Origin: Billgrantia ethanolica
GTDB taxonomy: Bacteria > Pseudomonadota > Gammaproteobacteria > Pseudomonadales > Halomonadaceae
Reading direction: 5' to 3'
NCBI RefSeq assembly: GCF_021404305.1
Contig: NZ_JABFTX010000004.1
Span: 434,001 to 498,000, forward strand
DNA: 64,000 nucleotides
Positions 27,480 to 35,057 of this stretch are shown here, in pieces; position 1 is the first letter of the stretch, and each line of letters starts with the position of its first letter. A program made the translations under genes and the position numbers. The notes under the pieces are model-generated. The model ran no database searches. It saw only the letters and a list, made by a program, of their open reading frames with translations, and was not told the origin of the DNA.

Positions 27480-29026
27480 CCCACGCCGCTGCCGTAACCC
27501 ATGGCCACGCTGGCTTCGCTGGCGGTCTCCACCCATACGCTCTGCGGCAGGGTGTACTCGCGCAGGCCGTCGAGGCCGCTGGAACGACCGAAGCCGCTGT
27601 CGCCGAAGCCGCCGAAGGGCGACATCACGCTGATCGCCTTGTAGCCGTTGATCCACACCGTGCCAGCGCGCAGCTGACCGGCCACCCGGTGCGCGCGGGC
27701 CGGGTCCTGGGTCCACACCGCGCCGGCCAGGCCGAAGCGGGTGGCGTTGGCCAGGCGTACGGCGTCCGCCTCGTCATCGAAGGGCATCGCCACCAGCACC
27801 GGGCCGAACACCTCCTCGCGGGCGATCTCCATCTCCGGGGTGACGTCGACCAGCACCGTGGGCGCCAGGAAGTAGCCCTGTGCCTCCTCGGGCAATCCTG
27901 CCGGGCGGCTGCCGCCGACGATCACCCGCGCGCCGGCGGCCACGGCGTCCTCGATCATGCGCGTCACGTGAGCGTACTGGCGGGCGTTCTGCAGCGGCCC
28001 CATGCGGGTCGCCTCGTCGCCGGGCAGGCCGACTTCGATCCCGGCCGCGGCACGCGCCAGCCGCTCGGTAACTTCCGCGAAGGCTTCGCGCTGGACCAGC
28101 AGTCGCGAGCCGGCCACGCAGCTCTGTCCCGCCGCGGCGAAGATCGCCGCCTGGGCACCGGCCACGGCGGCATCGAGGCTGGCGTCGGCGAAGACGATGT
28201 TGGCCGACTTGCCGCCTAGCTCCAGCACGCTCGGAACCAGGCGCCGGGCACCGGCTTCGGCGATCAGGCGCCCGCTCTGGGGCGAGCCGACGAAGACCAG
28301 CTTGCTGATGCCTTCGCTACCGGTGAGCGCTGCGCCGGTGCTCGGCCCCAGGCCGTTGACGATGCTGACCAGCCCCTTGGGCAGGCCGCCCTGCTCCAGC
28401 AGCCGGGCGATCGTCACCGAGGTGAAGGGGGTGAGCTCCGAAGGCTTGAGCACCACGCCGTTGCCGGCGGCGATGGCCGGGGCGAGCTGCCAGGCACAGG
28501 TGAACATCGGCGCGTTCCACGGCGTGATCTGGCCCACCACTCCATAGGGCACGTGGCGTACGTAGTTGAGGTGGCTGGTGGGTACCGGGATCACCTCGCC
28601 GTGCTGCTTGTCGCACCAGCCGGCGTAGTACTCGAACATCTCGCGCACCTTGCCGACCTCGCCGCGGCAGTCGCGGATCGGCTTGCCGGCCACCACGCTC
28701 TCGAGCTGGGCCAGCGCTTCCTCGTGGCCTTCGAGGCCGCGCACGGCGGCGTTCATGCGCCGGCCGCGCTCGCTGGCGGTGAGCGCCATCCACGCCTGCT
28801 GCGCCCGGGTGGCGCTGGCAACGGCGCGCTCGACCAGGGCCGGGCCGGCATCGCGGTAGTCGAGCAGCGCCTCGCCGGTGGCGGGATCGATCAGCGTGAT
28901 CGTCTCGCCTTCGCCCGGGCAGGGCGCGCCGTCGATCCAGTTGGAGAGCGGTACCTCACCCTGCAGGCCGAAGCCATCGAGCAGCGTCGAGAGACGCTCC
29001 TGGGCCTGTCGATGGAGACGGTTCAT
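27476..29026 (-). CDS. NAD(P)-dependent aldehyde dehydrogenase
   Basis: Oxidises an aldehyde to its acid. The ALDH catalytic set is complete: Asn171 in PWNAP, Lys194 in LKPSELTPF, Glu269 in VLELGGKSANIVF and Cys303 in AGQSCVAGSR. FVGSPQSGRLIAEAGA is the cofactor-loop block. At 516 aa from the ATG at 29026 it is a standard-size enzyme. That ATG overlaps the stop of the preceding gene (ATGA) and has GAGGAG 9 bases upstream. A longer open frame to 29248 is not conserved. It is the last gene of the five-gene operon; the substrate is unknown but probably comes from the amidohydrolase/dehydrogenase steps. Confidence 0.92.
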   Translation of the reverse strand: MNRLHRQAQERLSTLLDGFGLQGEVPLSNWIDGAPCPGEGETITLIDPATGEALLDYRDAGPALVERAVASATRAQQAWMALTASERGRRMNAAVRGLEGHEEALAQLESVVAGKPIRDCRGEVGKVREMFEYYAGWCDKQHGEVIPVPTSHLNYVRHVPYGVVGQITPWNAPMFTCAWQLAPAIAAGNGVVLKPSELTPFTSVTIARLLEQGGLPKGLVSIVNGLGPSTGAALTGSEGISKLVFVGSPQSGRLIAEAGARRLVPSVLELGGKSANIVFADASLDAAVAGAQAAIFAAAGQSCVAGSRLLVQREAFAEVTERLARAAAGIEVGLPGDEATRMGPLQNARQYAHVTRMIEDAVAAGARVIVGGSRPAGLPEEAQGYFLAPTVLVDVTPEMEIAREEVFGPVLVAMPFDDEADAVRLANATRFGLAGAVWTQDPARAHRVAGQLRAGTVWINGYKAISVMSPFGGFGDSGFGRSSGLDGLREYTLPQSVWVETASEASVAMGYGSGVG

Positions 29027-29904
29027 GATGCGGTCTCCTCGCTGGCGGCAGCCAGCAGCACGCCGGCGATACGGTTGAAGTCGTCGCCATCGGCGGGGTG
29101 TTCGGGATCGGCGTGCCACGCCCCGACCACGGCTTGGAGCAGACCCGGCGGCAGGTCGAGGCGCTCGGCAGCGTCGCGGGCCAGGCGCAGGTCCTTGCGC
29201 ATCAGGCCGGTGGTGAAACCAGAGTCGAAGCGCCCGGAGAGAATCCACTCGGGGAAGTTGACCTCACTCACCGCGCTGCGTCCCGAGCCGCTGTTGAGCC
29301 CGGCCAGGCAGGCGCCGGGGTCGACCCCGGCGCGGACGGCCATGGCCACCGCCTCGGCGGTGGTCAGCAGGTGGGCGGCGCAGAGGTAGTTGTTGGCCAA
29401 CTTGACCACATGGCCGCTGCCCGGCCCGCCGACGTGGGTGTAGCGGGCCGACATCGCCTCGAGCATCGGCGCCAGGCGCTCTATGGTGGCCGTCTCGCCG
29501 CCGAGCAGCATGCCGAGCTTGCCCGTCGCCGCCCCTTTGGGGCCGCCGCTGACCGGGGCGTCGAGCCACCCCAGCCCGGCGGCCTCGACCTTGGCGGCCA
29601 GCTCCCGGCTGACCACCGGATCCGAGGTCGAGGTATCGACGATGACGCTGCCCTTCGGCGCCAGGCCGAGCAGACCGGGGGAGGTCTCGATCACCTCGCG
29701 GACCTGGGCCGAGGTGGGCAGCGACAGCAGGTAGACGTCGCACGGTGGCAGTTGGTCGGGGGCGACTACCGGCAGCCCCTGCTCGGCCAGGCGCTGTCGG
29801 GCGCTGTCGAACAGGTCGCTACCGGTGACGTCGAAGCCGGAGGCTTGCAGGGTCAGGGCCATGTTACCGCCCATCTGGCCGAGGCCGATAACGCAGATTC
29901 TCAT
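29023..29904 (-). CDS. NAD(P)-dependent oxidoreductase of the 3-hydroxyisobutyrate dehydrogenase family
   Basis: Beta-hydroxyacid dehydrogenase. Residues 5-13 hold the Rossmann motif VIGLGQMGG, DTSTSDPVVSREL near 90-102 and the substrate-binding DAPVSGGPKGAATGKL at 115-130. The catalytic Lys168 sits in GSGHVVKLANNYL, with Asn171/172 behind it. At 293 aa it is typical of 3-hydroxyisobutyrate, 2-hydroxy-3-oxopropionate or related dehydrogenases, which cannot be told apart here. It overlaps the aldehyde dehydrogenase gene by 4 bp (ATGA). A dehydrogenase of this family next to an aldehyde dehydrogenase suggests a hydroxyacid-to-semialdehyde-to-acid sequence. Confidence 0.9.
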   Translation of the reverse strand: MRICVIGLGQMGGNMALTLQASGFDVTGSDLFDSARQRLAEQGLPVVAPDQLPPCDVYLLSLPTSAQVREVIETSPGLLGLAPKGSVIVDTSTSDPVVSRELAAKVEAAGLGWLDAPVSGGPKGAATGKLGMLLGGETATIERLAPMLEAMSARYTHVGGPGSGHVVKLANNYLCAAHLLTTAEAVAMAVRAGVDPGACLAGLNSGSGRSAVSEVNFPEWILSGRFDSGFTTGLMRKDLRLARDAAERLDLPPGLLQAVVGAWHADPEHPADGDDFNRIAGVLLAAASEETAS

Positions 29905-30003
29905 GGTCGTTCCTCAAGAAGATGCAGAATGTCGTGTCTGGCAGGCGCGTCGATCCGGACCGCAGCAGCGCTGCGGCCATGGAAGACGTGTCGAAAGGCG
30001 CCG

Positions 30004-31164
30004 TCAGCCGTCGAGCAGGGTCTTGACCAGCGCCTGCCAGTACGCCACGCCGAGCGGGGCGATGGCGTCGTTGAAGTCGTAGTGTGGGTTGTGCAGGGCA
30101 GCGCTCCATACGCCATTGCCGAGCCAGATATAGGCGCCGGGACAGGCCTCGAGCATGAAGGCGAAGTCCTCCGAGGCCATGCTCGGCGGCAGGTCGCGAT
30201 GCACGCGGCTGACGCCCGGCAGCGTCTCGAGCACCTCGGCACAGCGCGCCGCATGCTCGGGTGCGTTGATCGTGGCGGGGTAGCGCGACTGATAGTCGAG
30301 CTCGACCCTGAGGTCGTGAAAGCTGGCCAGCGCCTCGACGGCCTGACGAAAGCGTCGCTCCAGGTAGGCGCGCAGCTCACCATCGAAGCAGCGCAGGGTG
30401 CCGCGCAGCTCCACCGTCTCCGGGATCACGTTGAAGGCGTCGCCGGCGTGGAACTGGGTGATGCTGAGCACCGCGCTCTGATGGGGCGGTGTCTCGCGGC
30501 TGACGAGCCCCTGCAGCTGGCTGACCAGCTGACAGGCGGCCAGGATGGTGTCGCTGCCCAGGTGGGGCATGGCGGCATGGCAGCCGTGCCCGCTGAGCCG
30601 CAGGGTGAAGACGTCGAAGGCGGCCATCACCGCGCCGTCGTGCACCGCCGCCTCGCCCACGGCGAGCCCGGGCCAGTTGTGCAGGCCGTAGACGGCGTCC
30701 ATGGGAAAGCGCTCGAAGAGCCCCTCCTCGACCATCACGCGACCGCCGCCCTCGCTCTCCTCCGCCGGCTGGAAGATGAAGTACACCCGCCCGGCGAAGT
30801 CGGGGTCGGCGGCCAGCGCGTAGGCCGCCCCCAGCAGCATGGTGGTATGCCCGTCGTGGCCGCAGGCGTGCATCTTGCCCGGTATGGTGGAAGCGTGGGA
30901 AAAGTCGTTGGCCTCCTCGACGTCGAGCGCATCGATGTCGGCCCGCAGGCCGATGGCGCGCCCGGGGCCGCGCCTGCCGTCGAGAATCGCCACCACCCCG
31001 GTGCCGCCGCCCAGGCCGGTGACGACCTCGAGCCCGGCCTGGCGCAGCAGCTCGGCAACGCGGGCGCCGGTGCGATGCTCCTCGAAGGCGGTCTCCGGGT
31101 GGCGGTGGAAGTCGTGGCGCCAGGCCGCGAGGCGGTCCGGCGTCGGCAGCAGGCTGTCGTCCAT
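30004..31164 (-). CDS. M20D-family amidohydrolase (hippurate hydrolase/aminoacylase-like)
   Basis: Zinc- or manganese-dependent hydrolase of N-acyl amino acids or related amides. Metal ligands are visible: HACGHDGHTTML at 99-110 (Cys101, His103), FQPAEESEGG at 131-140 (Glu135/136), GLHNWP near 158 and a C-terminal His in NPHYDFND. SGHGCHAAMPHLGSD is the dimerisation/lid block. At 386 aa it fits the AbgA/HipO group. Start: the ATG at 31164 has GAGGAG 6-7 bases upstream; the earlier ATG at 31194 would overlap the preceding gene. It probably releases an amino acid or amine from the compound that the adjacent DUF3100 proteins import. Confidence 0.92.
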   Translation of the reverse strand: MDDSLLPTPDRLAAWRHDFHRHPETAFEEHRTGARVAELLRQAGLEVVTGLGGGTGVVAILDGRRGPGRAIGLRADIDALDVEEANDFSHASTIPGKMHACGHDGHTTMLLGAAYALAADPDFAGRVYFIFQPAEESEGGGRVMVEEGLFERFPMDAVYGLHNWPGLAVGEAAVHDGAVMAAFDVFTLRLSGHGCHAAMPHLGSDTILAACQLVSQLQGLVSRETPPHQSAVLSITQFHAGDAFNVIPETVELRGTLRCFDGELRAYLERRFRQAVEALASFHDLRVELDYQSRYPATINAPEHAARCAEVLETLPGVSRVHRDLPPSMASEDFAFMLEACPGAYIWLGNGVWSAALHNPHYDFNDAIAPLGVAYWQALVKTLLDG

Positions 31165-31174
31165 GAGCGGCTCC

Positions 31175-31675
31175 TCAGATAACCAGATGGGCAATGAACG
31201 CCGAAGCGACGAAGGTGCCGGTGAAGACCAGCAGCGAGACGATCACCAGTTTCCAGCCGGTCTGGCGGAACATGGTGAACTCGCGCCCGGTCAGCGCCAG
31301 GCCGGCATAGGCCAGCACCGGGGTCACCACGGCGAGGAAGTTCACGTGGGCGAGCTGGCCGACGATCCAGCCGCTGCCGGGAAAGAAGGGCAGCGTCATG
31401 ACGATGCTGATCAGCGAGACCCAGGCCACGCTGGGCAGGTAGAACGGCGCGAAGCGGCCGATGAGCAGGCCGATCATGACCATGACGTAGAGCAGCACCA
31501 TGCCGGGCAGCGCCTGGTGCAGCGGGGCGCCATGCACGATGTTGGCGATCCAGGCGGCGACGCACACCACGGCCAGCAGCAGGGCGGTTTTGCCGAGCTG
31601 CTGCTCGGGGCGCAGCTCCTGGAGGGCGGACGCGTCGAAACCGGTATTGGGTGCAGTGGTATCAGAGGGTTTCAT
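31175..31675 (-). CDS. Small membrane protein paired with DUF3100 protein
   Basis: 166 aa with about four to five hydrophobic spans (TALLLAVVCVAAWIANIV, VLLYVMVMIGLLIGRF, WVSLISIVMTLPFF, FLAVVTPVLAYAGLAL and LVIVSLLVFTGTFVASAFIAHLVI, the last ending the protein). A hydrophilic N-terminal tail of about 28 residues precedes them. It overlaps the end of the DUF3100 gene by 14 bp and precedes the amidohydrolase gene by 10 bp, so it belongs to the same operon. The pattern of a short and a longer hydrophobic protein encoded side by side suggests a two-subunit carrier, but this is inference. Family not recognised. Confidence 0.8.
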   Translation of the reverse strand: MKPSDTTAPNTGFDASALQELRPEQQLGKTALLLAVVCVAAWIANIVHGAPLHQALPGMVLLYVMVMIGLLIGRFAPFYLPSVAWVSLISIVMTLPFFPGSGWIVGQLAHVNFLAVVTPVLAYAGLALTGREFTMFRQTGWKLVIVSLLVFTGTFVASAFIAHLVI

Positions 31676-32483
31676 TGCGAGCCTCCTTGAGCTTGGCGCC
31701 GCCGAGGCGCTTGTAGAGCCACTCGGCCGTGGGCAGGGCGATGAACAGGGAAACGTAGAGACCGGTGGCGTAGGTCAACAGGTTGCTGGCGCCGGAGAAG
31801 GCCAGTAGCTCGTCGCGCAGATGTGGAGCGGCTTCGGCCAGGGCACCCGAGCAGGCGGCCACCATGCTGCCGCTGCCTACGCCGCAGGCCATGGCCAGGG
31901 CACGAATGTCGAGGATATCCAGCGAGGCGAGATAGCCGGCCATGAGCGCGAAGTAGAGGGTACCGAACATGGTGCCCACCACATAGACGCCCATGATGCC
32001 GATGCCCTCGGGGCTTCTCAGGCCGTACTTGTCCGAGATGATGGCGATGTTGGGCTCGCGGGCGATGGAGTAGGTGGCGCCGATGGCCTCGCGGCCCATG
32101 CGCAGCACCAGCACGGCGAAGGGCAGCGCCAGCAGCATGGTGCCGAGATTGCCCAGCTCCTGCAGGATCAGTGCCGGCCCGGCGGCGATGATCTGTTCGA
32201 TGGCTGGCCCGATGGTGGAGCCGAACTTGGCGATGAAGGGCAGGATCGAGATCATGATCAGCGGTCCGGCGGCATTGCTTACCGGCTTGGGAATGATCCG
32301 CTGCATGCCCGAGAACAGGTGCGGATTGAGCAGTACGCCGATGATGAAGGCGTAGAACAGCGGCAGCAGCAGCAGCGTGCCGGGGCCGAGAGGAATACGC
32401 AGAATGCCGATCCACTCGGCGAGCAGGGACGCCAGTATCACCGTCAGGTGCAGGCGCCAGTTGAGCAGCAGCTTCATGTCCAT
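31662..32483 (-). CDS. DUF3100-like integral membrane protein, probable transporter subunit
   Basis: 273 aa, about eight hydrophobic spans, e.g. LLLNWRLHLTVILASLLAEWIG, TLLLLPLFYAFIIGVLL, AGPLIMISILPFIAKFGSTIG and LGTMLLALPFAVLVLRMGREAIG. Conserved-looking polar segments within membrane regions (ACGVGSGSMVAACSGALAEAAP in part, and KFGSTIGPAIE) resemble substrate-binding loops of secondary carriers. I recall DUF3100 proteins occurring with amidohydrolases, which is the arrangement here. First gene of the operon (ATG 32483), divergent from the YccS-like gene across 204 bp that must hold its promoter. Transport role is inferred. Confidence 0.72.
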   Translation of the reverse strand: MDMKLLLNWRLHLTVILASLLAEWIGILRIPLGPGTLLLLPLFYAFIIGVLLNPHLFSGMQRIIPKPVSNAAGPLIMISILPFIAKFGSTIGPAIEQIIAAGPALILQELGNLGTMLLALPFAVLVLRMGREAIGATYSIAREPNIAIISDKYGLRSPEGIGIMGVYVVGTMFGTLYFALMAGYLASLDILDIRALAMACGVGSGSMVAACSGALAEAAPHLRDELLAFSGASNLLTYATGLYVSLFIALPTAEWLYKRLGGAKLKEARNETL

Positions 32484-32687
32484 TGGGTTGTCCTTGTCGT
32501 GTTATGGGACCCCTCCGAGTATCGAAAGGTGGGTGTTCCAATGATAGGCTGCCGGTGTTCTGCTTTTTGTTACGCGCGTACCAGTGCTGCTGGGGCGGGC
32601 TGCTGTGTGCCTAAGGAAGGTTTGGCTTTATACGAAAGTCTAGCGTCGAGTAACATGATGATGGCCATTCCACCATAAGCCGAACAC

Positions 32688-34907
32688 ATGCCGACCACCC
32701 TCTCCCTGTCGCTGCGGCGTCTGTGGACGCTGGACAAGTTCGCCTACAGCCTGCGGGTCTTTCTCGCGTTCAGCGGGGCGCTGCTGCTCAGTTGGGCCTT
32801 GGCCGACATCGGGCTGGTGATCCCGCTGTTCCTCGGCATCATCGCCAGCGCCCTGTCGGAGACCGACGACAGCTGGCAGGGCCGTCTGCAGGCGCTGGTG
32901 GTCACGCTGATCTGCTTCGCTACCGCCTCGCTCATCGTGCGCTGGCTGTTTCCCTGGCCGTGGCTGTTCGCGCTGGGGCTGGGGCTCGCGACCTTAGTGC
33001 TGGTGATGCTGGGCGCCGTGGGGCAGCGCTACGCCACCATCGCGTCGGGCACGCTGATCCTGTCGATCTACACCATGATCAACATCGAGCACCACGGCGG
33101 CGTGCCCCAGGCGGGCGACTGGAGTCAGATGCTGCTGATTCTCTCCGGGGCGGCCTGGTACGGGGCGATCTCGGTGGTGTGGTGCGCGCTGTTCTCGCGT
33201 CAGCCGGTCAAGCAGAGCATGGCCAGGCTCTACCGTGAGCTGGCCCGTTACCTGATCCTCAAGGCCAAGCTGTTCGAGCCGCTGCGCGGTGTCGACGTCG
33301 AGGCGCGTCGTCTGGCCCTGGCGCGACAGAACGGCCGGGTGGTGGAGGCGCTGAACCTGGCCAAGGAGACGATCTTCCGTCGCCTCGAGGGGCAGCGCGG
33401 CGAGGGCAAGCTCAACCGCTACCTGCGCATCTACTTCATCGCCCAGGACATCCACGAACGGGCCAGCTCCTCGCACTACCCCTACGCGCGGCTGACCGAG
33501 GCCTTCTTCCATTACGACGTGCTGTTTCGCTGCCAGCGCCTGCTCGACCAGCAGGGTCGGGCGTGCCGGCGGCTGGCCAAGGCGCTGCTGCTCAATCAGC
33601 CTTTCGAGCACGATCAGAGCGAGCAGGCGCTGGCCGATCTGCGCGCCTCCATCGATCATCTCAAAGGCATGCGCAACCCCGCGTGGCGCGAGCTAATGCC
33701 GCCGCTCAACGCCCTGGCCGACAACCTGGCCAGTCTCGAGAGTCAGCTGGTCCTGGCGCACAATCCCGACAGCGACTCGAGCCCCGGCGACACCAGCCTG
33801 TTCGACCGTTCGCCCGGCAGCGTGAAGGATGCCTGGGAGCGTATCCGGCTCAATCTGACGGTGGCCTCACCCACCTTCCGCCACGGGCTGCGGCTGGCCG
33901 TGGCGCTGCTGGCCGGCTACGGGGTACTGCACCTGATCCATCCGACGCAGGGTTTCTGGATCCTGCTCACCACGCTGTTCGTGTGCCGCCCCAATTTCGC
34001 CGCCACCCGACGTTTCCTGTCCCAGCGTATCGTCGGCACCGTGCTGGGCCTGGTGGCGGGCTGGGTCTCGATCACGCTGTTCCCGAGCCCCCTGCTGCAG
34101 ACCTTGATCGCGGTGGCCGCCGGGGTGACCTTCTTCGCCACGCGGGAGAGGCACTACGTGATCGCCACCGCGGCGATCACGCTGCTGGTGCTGTGCAGCT
34201 TCAATCAGGTGGGAGACGGCTTCGACCTGATCTGGCCGCGGCTGTTCGATACGCTGATCGGCGCCACGATCGCCGGCGCCGCGGTGTTCCTGATCCTGCC
34301 CGACTGGCAGGGCCGGCGCCTGCATCGCCAGGCTGCCGCGGCGCTACAGGCGAGCCGGCGCTACCTGGAGGAGATCCTGCACCAATACGCCAGCGGCAAG
34401 CAGGACGACCTGGCTTACCGCCTGGCGCGGCGCAACGCCCACAATGCCGATGCGGCGCTGTCGACGATGTTGGCCAACATGCTGCAGGAGCCGGAGCACT
34501 ACCGGCGGCGCGACGCCGACGACGGCTTCCGCTTCCTGGTGCACTCGCATACGCTGCTGGGCTACCTCTCGGCGCTGGGCGCCCATCGCCATCGGCTCGA
34601 TGCCGAAGAGGCCGACGCGCAGTTGCTGCCGAACGGCGAACGTATTGCCGAGTACCTCGCCGCGCTGGCCGAGCGGCTCGAGCGGCGCCAGCCGTTGGCG
34701 GAGCTGGAGGCAGAGCGTGAAGCCCTGCTGACAAGTCTGGAGCAGGAGGTGCGGCCATTGCCGGAAGAGGAGGAGCAGGAGAACCGGCCCATGCATGGTC
34801 AGCTACTGCTGGTCGCACGTCAGCTGACGCCCCTGAGCGAAGCCGCCGAGCGGCTGGTGGCGATGCGCGAGCGCCCTGAGCGTGAGGCCCTGAACGCCGC
34901 CGGTTAG
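32688..34907 (+). CDS. YccS/YhfK-family (FUSC) inner-membrane protein
   Basis: 739 aa with the duplicated architecture of the aromatic-acid-exporter-like YccS family: an N-terminal block of about six TM helices (residues 20-170), a cytosolic helical region (about 175-400), a second TM block with GLRLAVALLAGYGVLHLIHPTQGFWILLTTLFV in part and LLVLCSFNQVG, then a C-terminal helical region ending rich in Glu/Arg. RPNFAATRRFLSQRIVGTVLG is the FUSC signature region. Physiological substrates of YccS are not established; relatives (AaeB) export aromatic acids. ATG at 32688 without a clear Shine-Dalgarno. Ends immediately before the palindromic repeat. Confidence 0.88.
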   Translation: MPTTLSLSLRRLWTLDKFAYSLRVFLAFSGALLLSWALADIGLVIPLFLGIIASALSETDDSWQGRLQALVVTLICFATASLIVRWLFPWPWLFALGLGLATLVLVMLGAVGQRYATIASGTLILSIYTMINIEHHGGVPQAGDWSQMLLILSGAAWYGAISVVWCALFSRQPVKQSMARLYRELARYLILKAKLFEPLRGVDVEARRLALARQNGRVVEALNLAKETIFRRLEGQRGEGKLNRYLRIYFIAQDIHERASSSHYPYARLTEAFFHYDVLFRCQRLLDQQGRACRRLAKALLLNQPFEHDQSEQALADLRASIDHLKGMRNPAWRELMPPLNALADNLASLESQLVLAHNPDSDSSPGDTSLFDRSPGSVKDAWERIRLNLTVASPTFRHGLRLAVALLAGYGVLHLIHPTQGFWILLTTLFVCRPNFAATRRFLSQRIVGTVLGLVAGWVSITLFPSPLLQTLIAVAAGVTFFATRERHYVIATAAITLLVLCSFNQVGDGFDLIWPRLFDTLIGATIAGAAVFLILPDWQGRRLHRQAAAALQASRRYLEEILHQYASGKQDDLAYRLARRNAHNADAALSTMLANMLQEPEHYRRRDADDGFRFLVHSHTLLGYLSALGAHRHRLDAEEADAQLLPNGERIAEYLAALAERLERRQPLAELEAEREALLTSLEQEVRPLPEEEEQENRPMHGQLLLVARQLTPLSEAAERLVAMRERPEREALNAAG

Positions 34908-35049
34908 GGAAATGCTGAACAAATTGGCGAGCGGAGTGAAGCGCAAGGCGCACGGAGCAGAGGAACCGGAGCATATGGGGTATATGTGAGGATTCCGAGC
35001 ACCGCGCAACGTAGCGATTTGCCCGCGCAGACATTTGTGCAGCGTTTCC
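34908..35049. repeat. 142-bp intergenic palindromic repeat element (ERIC/IRU-like)
   Basis: The whole spacer between the convergent YccS-like gene and recG is a nested imperfect palindrome. The outer arms GGAAATGCTGAACAAAT (34908-34924) and the complement at 35033-35049 match in 15 of 17 positions. Inner arms GGAACCGGAGCATAT (34962-34976) and 34982-34996 pair around GGGG. The size, full-length palindromy, placement directly against a stop codon and the CGGAGCATAT...ATATGTGAGGATTCCG core recall ERIC-type elements of gammaproteobacteria. No coding capacity. I found no second copy in the window. Confidence 0.7.
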
Positions 35050-35057
35050 TTAGCGGC

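Noticed and set aside
29098..31182. Forward open frame of about 694 codons opposite the dehydrogenase and amidohydrolase genes
   Set aside because: Same antisense effect. The reverse strand holds intact catalytic motifs.
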